A DNA stretch of 64,000 nucleotides from the NCBI RefSeq assembly GCF_003612015.1, contig NZ_RARB01000008.1:62398-126397 (forward strand), given 5' to 3'. The stretch is from Pantoea piersonii. Its GTDB lineage: Bacteria; Pseudomonadota; Gammaproteobacteria; Enterobacterales; Enterobacteriaceae. Below, piece by piece: positions 60,907 through 64,000 of the stretch. The notes below the pieces were generated by a model. It was given only the letters and a program-made list of their open reading frames with translations, was not told the DNA's origin and did not search any database. Made by a program: the position numbers and the translations under genes. Position 1 is the stretch's first letter, and each line of letters starts with the position of its first letter.

Positions 60907-63339
60907 ATGGCTGAAACAACATCCCGATCCGGCAAAGGATTGGGTATCTGGTCGATCTTGCTGGGGCTGGTGCTGCTGGCAATCGGCCTGTTCTTTGCTA
61001 TCGGCGGCGGTAAGCTGGTTTCGCTGGGTGGTAGCTGGTATTTCCTGATTGCAGGTATTGTGACTCTGCTGTCAGCGATCCAGTTCTTCCGTCGTAAGTC
61101 CTCTGCCGTTGTGCTGTTTATTCTGGTATTCGTCGGCACGCTGATTTGGGCGCTGGCGGACGCGGGCTGGTCGTTCTGGCCGCTGGTATCGCGCCTGATG
61201 GTGCCGGCTGGTCTGATGCTGCTGGCGTTTCTTACCTGGCCTGCGCTGCGCAAGCGCGAAGGAAAGTCTTCGCTGGCGAAAGTTTCTTATGCGCTCTCAG
61301 CGCTAATCGCTGTTGGCATGGTCGGCACGCTGGTGCAGATGTTCCAGCCGCATCCAACCGTGGCGTTCACCGGCAAAGAGCTGCCGCTGATCCCGGTTGA
61401 TAAAAGCAAACCGCAGCAGGACTGGAATAACTATGGTCGCACTCCAGGCGGCGATCGCTTTGCCGCTGTGGATCAAATCACGCGCGACAATGTAAAAGAC
61501 CTGCAGGTCGCCTGGACATTCCATACTGGCGATACGCCGATTAGTCCAACCGGCAACGGCGCGGAAGATCAGCAAACGCCACTGCAGATTGGCAACACGA
61601 TCTATCTCTGTACGCCGCACAATAACGTGATTGCGGTTGAAGCGGACAGCGGCAAGCAGATCTGGAAACGCGGAATCAACGCGCAGGCGGAAGTCTGGCC
61701 GCGCTGTCGCGGTCTGGCCTACTTCGACGCCACCAAACCGCTGACCCAGCCGAGCAAACCAGGCTCAACGCCGGTGCCGGCAGCCACCCTGGCGGCGGGC
61801 GATACCTGTCAACGCCGTATTCTGATGAACACCATTGATGCGCGTCTGATCGCCATCAACGCCGACAACGGCGAGTTCTGCGAAAACTTCGGTGACCATG
61901 GCGTGGTCAGCCTGAAAGAAGGGCTGGGCGAAGCGCAGGATCCGAAATATCAGCTGACTTCAGCGCCGACGCTGGCGGGCACGACGGTAGTGGTCGGCGG
62001 CCGCGTTGCGGATAACGTTCAGACCGATATGCCGGGCGGCGTTCTGCGCGGCTTCGATGTTATTACCGGCAAGCAGCGCTGGGCGTTCGACCCAGGCAAT
62101 GTCGATCCAAACGCCGTGCTGATGCCGGGTCAGAATTACAAACGCAGCACCCCGAACTCCTGGGCACCGATGTCATACGATCCGGCGATGAACACGGTGT
62201 TTATCCCGATGGGCAGCTCTTCTGTGGATCTCTGGGGCGCTAACCGTACCGCGCTGGATCATAAATATGGCGCCTCCGTACTGGCGCTGGATGCAACCAC
62301 CGGTAAAGAGAAGTGGGTTTATCAGACCGTTCATAACGATCTGTGGGACTTCGATCTGCCGATGCAGCCAAGCCTGGTCGATTTCCCGATGAAGGACGGC
62401 ACCACTAAACCCGCGGTCGTTATCGGCGGGAAAACCGGCATGATCTTCGTGCTGGATCGCGAAACCGGCAAGCCGCTGACCAAAGTCGAAGAGCTGCCGA
62501 TGCCGCAGGGCCATATCCCGAACGAGCAGTACACCAAAACCCAGCCGCATTCGACCGAGATGCCGCAGATTGGCAACCAGACGCTGACCGAGTCGGACAT
62601 GTGGGGCGCGACGCCGTTTGACCAGCTGGCGTGCCGCATTGCATTTAAATCAATGCGTTACAATGGGTTGTTTACCGTACCGGACACCGATAAGTCGCTC
62701 AGCTTCCCGGGTTCGCTCGGCGGGATGAACTGGGGCAGCATCTCCTTTGACCCGAACAACCAGTACATGTTCGTCAACGATATGCGTCTCGGCCTGTGGG
62801 TGCAGATGATCCCGACCGATACCAGCAAAATCGCTCGCGGCAGCAACGGCGGCGAAGCGATCAATACCGGTATGGGCGCGGTTCCGCTGAAAGGCACGCC
62901 GTATGCGGTCAACAAAAACCGCTTTATGTCGCCGCTGGGCATCCCATGCCAGGCGCCGCCGTTTGGCACGCTGTCGGCGATCGATATGAAGACGCGTAAA
63001 ATCGTCTGGCAGGTGCCGGTAGGCACGGTGCAGGATACGGGTCCGTTCGGTATCAAAATGCATGCGCAGATGCCGATCGGCATGCCGACGCTGGGCGGTA
63101 CGCTGGCGACGCAGGGCGGTCTGGTGTTTATCGCCGGTACGCAGGATTACTATCTGCGCGCCTTTGACAGCTCAACCGGTAAAGAGGTGTGGAAAGCGCG
63201 CCTGCCGGTGGGCAGTCAGGGCGGCCCGATTAGCTACGTGTCACCGAAAAACGGTAAGCAGTACATCCTGATCTCCGCAGGCGGCGCGCGTCAGTCGCCC
63301 GATCGCGGCGACTATGTGATTGCCTATGCGCTGCCATAA
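60907..63339 (+). CDS. gcd: Membrane-bound PQQ-dependent glucose dehydrogenase
   Basis: Quinoprotein that oxidises glucose (and other aldoses) to gluconolactone in the periplasm, passing electrons to ubiquinone. In soil and plant bacteria the resulting gluconic acid solubilises phosphate. The 810 residues begin with five membrane segments (about 12-140), then an eight-bladed PQQ propeller (DWNNYGRTPGGDRFA onward; W-motif repeats such as TGKEKWVYQTVHNDLWDFD). I used the ATG at 60907, with CAGGAG 11 bp upstream. PQQ synthesis genes are not in the window, so PQQ must come from elsewhere in the genome or outside. The terminator is at 63362-63390. Confidence 0.94.
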   Translation: MAETTSRSGKGLGIWSILLGLVLLAIGLFFAIGGGKLVSLGGSWYFLIAGIVTLLSAIQFFRRKSSAVVLFILVFVGTLIWALADAGWSFWPLVSRLMVPAGLMLLAFLTWPALRKREGKSSLAKVSYALSALIAVGMVGTLVQMFQPHPTVAFTGKELPLIPVDKSKPQQDWNNYGRTPGGDRFAAVDQITRDNVKDLQVAWTFHTGDTPISPTGNGAEDQQTPLQIGNTIYLCTPHNNVIAVEADSGKQIWKRGINAQAEVWPRCRGLAYFDATKPLTQPSKPGSTPVPAATLAAGDTCQRRILMNTIDARLIAINADNGEFCENFGDHGVVSLKEGLGEAQDPKYQLTSAPTLAGTTVVVGGRVADNVQTDMPGGVLRGFDVITGKQRWAFDPGNVDPNAVLMPGQNYKRSTPNSWAPMSYDPAMNTVFIPMGSSSVDLWGANRTALDHKYGASVLALDATTGKEKWVYQTVHNDLWDFDLPMQPSLVDFPMKDGTTKPAVVIGGKTGMIFVLDRETGKPLTKVEELPMPQGHIPNEQYTKTQPHSTEMPQIGNQTLTESDMWGATPFDQLACRIAFKSMRYNGLFTVPDTDKSLSFPGSLGGMNWGSISFDPNNQYMFVNDMRLGLWVQMIPTDTSKIARGSNGGEAINTGMGAVPLKGTPYAVNKNRFMSPLGIPCQAPPFGTLSAIDMKTRKIVWQVPVGTVQDTGPFGIKMHAQMPIGMPTLGGTLATQGGLVFIAGTQDYYLRAFDSSTGKEVWKARLPVGSQGGPISYVSPKNGKQYILISAGGARQSPDRGDYVIAYALP

Positions 63340-63361
63340 CGGCTAAGCGTTTTTACTAAAA

Positions 63362-63390
63362 ACCCTGCGCTCCGGCGTGGGGTTTTTTTA
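63362..63390 (+). terminator. Terminator after gcd
   Basis: Stem ACCCTGCGC / GCGTGGGGT (with two G-T pairs), loop TCCG, flanked by A-run and T-run. Confidence 0.8.
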
Positions 63391-63470
63391 TTTGGCGCAC
63401 AAGGAATTGTAAGTGTGACGGCAATTGCATAAACGCCTGATAAGCAGCTCGCTAAGTAGTAGCGTGCGGG

Positions 63471-63498
63471 TTGGGCAGGGGAGAGAAGAGGGTATAAT
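63471..63498 (+). promoter_or_regulatory. hok mRNA promoter
   Basis: -35 TTGGGC (63471-63476) and a perfect -10 TATAAT (63493-63498), spacing 16 bp. The transcript would begin near GGCGCTTGAGG at about 63505, the typical 5' end of hok mRNAs. Confidence 0.7.
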
Positions 63499-63556
63499 CG
63501 CGGCGGCGCTTGAGGTTTCTGCCTTAAGCGATCGGCATGCTGATTGTCAGGCAGAA

Positions 63557-63614
63557 AAGAGAAAGCCCCGTAGTTAATTTTCATTAACCCACGAGGCTGC
63601 CCCACTGTCCGAAC
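63557..63614 (-). ncRNA. sok: Sok antisense RNA
   Basis: On the reverse strand a -35 TTGCGC (63644-63649) and a -10 TACCCT (63621-63626), spaced 17 bp, predict a start near 63614. The RNA ends in a hairpin made of AGCCTCGT / ACGGGGCT with inner GTTAAT / ATTAAC, followed by a T-rich end. It is complementary to the hok leader. Its placement is the same as in E. coli hok loci. Confidence 0.7.
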
Positions 63615-63661
63615 AACAGCAGGGTAGCCTCTTACCGCGCTCTGCGCAAGGAGGAGTGACC

Positions 63662-63820
63662 ATGAAATTGCCACAGCTAACGCTGGTATGTTGCGTATTA
63701 CTGGTGTGTCTCACACTTTTAATCTTTACCTGGCTAACGCGGAAATCGCTGTGTGAAATCCGCTACCGGGACAACCAGCGCGAGGTGGCTGCTTCGATGG
63801 CTTACGAATCTGGTAAGTAG
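63662..63820 (+). CDS. hok: Hok/Gef family type I toxin
   Basis: A 52-residue membrane toxin with one helix (about 6-25, [20 protein letters not shown]) and the conserved C-terminal part LCEIRYRD ... [21 protein letters not shown] lies 6 bp before the ATG. Production depolarises the inner membrane; Sok RNA normally blocks expression. The leader reading frame (mok) that usually couples translation lacks an ATG here. The equivalent codon is CTG at 63605, in frame with hok. The gene is intact and may be a functional or ageing chromosomal copy. Confidence 0.88.
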   Translation: MKLPQLTLVCCVLLVCLTLLIFTWLTRKSLCEIRYRDNQREVAASMAYESGK

Positions 63821-63829
63821 CAACCGGAA

Positions 63830-63853
63830 GGCGGGGAGTGAATCCCCGCCTTA
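63830..63853 (+). terminator. Hairpin after hok
   Basis: Stem AGGCGGGGA / TCCCCGCCT with loop GTGAA downstream of the toxin stop codon, as in the 3' end of hok mRNAs. Confidence 0.6.
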
Positions 63854-63890
63854 ACCGACTGTTGGCTGGACAGGTCTGAAGCGCCTTCAT

Positions 63891-63917
63891 AAGGCCGTCA
63901 CTTGCGTGACGGCCTTT
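63891..63917. terminator. Terminator between hok and the reverse-strand gene
   Basis: Stem AAGGCCGTCAC / GTGACGGCCTT with loop TTGC, flanked by A- and T-rich ends; serves either strand. Confidence 0.8.
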
Positions 63918-63999
63918 ACTCTTCAGGATCTTCGCCGTCACGCCAGAGCGCCTCCAGCGCCGGCGGCGCGATCTGTTCCGGGATCAGCAATACAATGGT
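63916..63999 (-). CDS. C-terminal end of an unidentified protein (partial)
   Basis: The reverse strand reads TIVLLIPEQIAPPALEALWR followed by DGEDPEE and a stop at 63916, with a terminator directly after. That arrangement suggests the real 3' end of a gene running off the window. The 27 residues do not let me identify it; it does not look like the end of E. coli XseA or YfgJ, the usual genes downstream of der. Confidence 0.5.
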   Translation of the reverse strand, partial: TIVLLIPEQIAPPALEALWRDGEDPEE

Positions 64000-64000
64000 G

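Overview
The window is 64 kb of GC-rich, gene-dense enterobacterial chromosome. Nearly every gene has a close Escherichia coli counterpart in the familiar ung to der order, and start codons, lengths and catalytic residues match family norms. The overall similarity, plus a membrane glucose dehydrogenase (gcd), a ZevAB-type pair and a Hok/Sok locus, suggest a Pantoea- or Mixta-like member of the Erwiniaceae. The genus is an inference; no rRNA or other phylogenetic marker was available to test it.

Layout. 1-3.9 kb: tail of grpE, then ung, grcA (tandem FNR-like sites), srmB and trmN. 3.9-8.7 kb: nadB diverges from rpoE-rseA-rseB-rseC, which has a recognisable sigma-E autoregulatory promoter. 8.9-15.6 kb: lepA-lepB-rnc-era-recO-pdxJ-acpS, meeting yfhL head-on. 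15.6-23.5 kb: an RpiR-family regulator, pgpC, tadA, mltF and purL (PurR operator). 23.5-27.5 kb: the sRNA gene glmY with a sigma-54 promoter and three GlrR-type sites, next to glrK-qseG-glrR, whose regulator should switch it on. 27.6-33.5 kb: glnB, hmp (NsrR operator), glyA (PurR operator), hcaT, csiE. 33.6-36.5 kb: an accessory patch with a ZevA/ZevB-like metal transport pair and an unknown membrane protein. 36.7-43.3 kb: suhB, trmJ, iscR, iscS, pepB, sseB, sseA. 43.5-60.5 kb: yfhM-pbpC, ndk, rlmN-pilW-rodZ-ispG-hisS-yfgM-bamB-der. 60.9-64 kb: gcd, a Hok-type toxin with its Sok antisense RNA, and the end of an unidentified reverse-strand gene.

Two observations stand out. First, the isc operon is cut down to iscR-iscS: iscU, iscA, hscB, hscA, fdx and iscX, which usually separate iscS from pepB, are absent. 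IscS has also lost the C-terminal tail that in E. coli contributes to docking IscU, yet both IscR operators remain. This suggests an IscS kept for sulfur transfer (tRNA thiolation, cofactors) with Fe-S assembly done elsewhere, presumably by Suf. Second, a 107-bp palindromic repeat occurs twice (28029-28135 and 36520-36626), in opposite orientations, each time between convergent genes. I do not recognise it as ERIC, REP or another named family.

Genes that work together: the sigma-E envelope stress module (rpoE-rseABC) with BamB and PilW envelope lipoproteins; GlrK/QseG/GlrR driving GlmY (amino-sugar synthesis); YfhM with PBP1C in periplasmic surveillance and repair; and purL with glyA under PurR.
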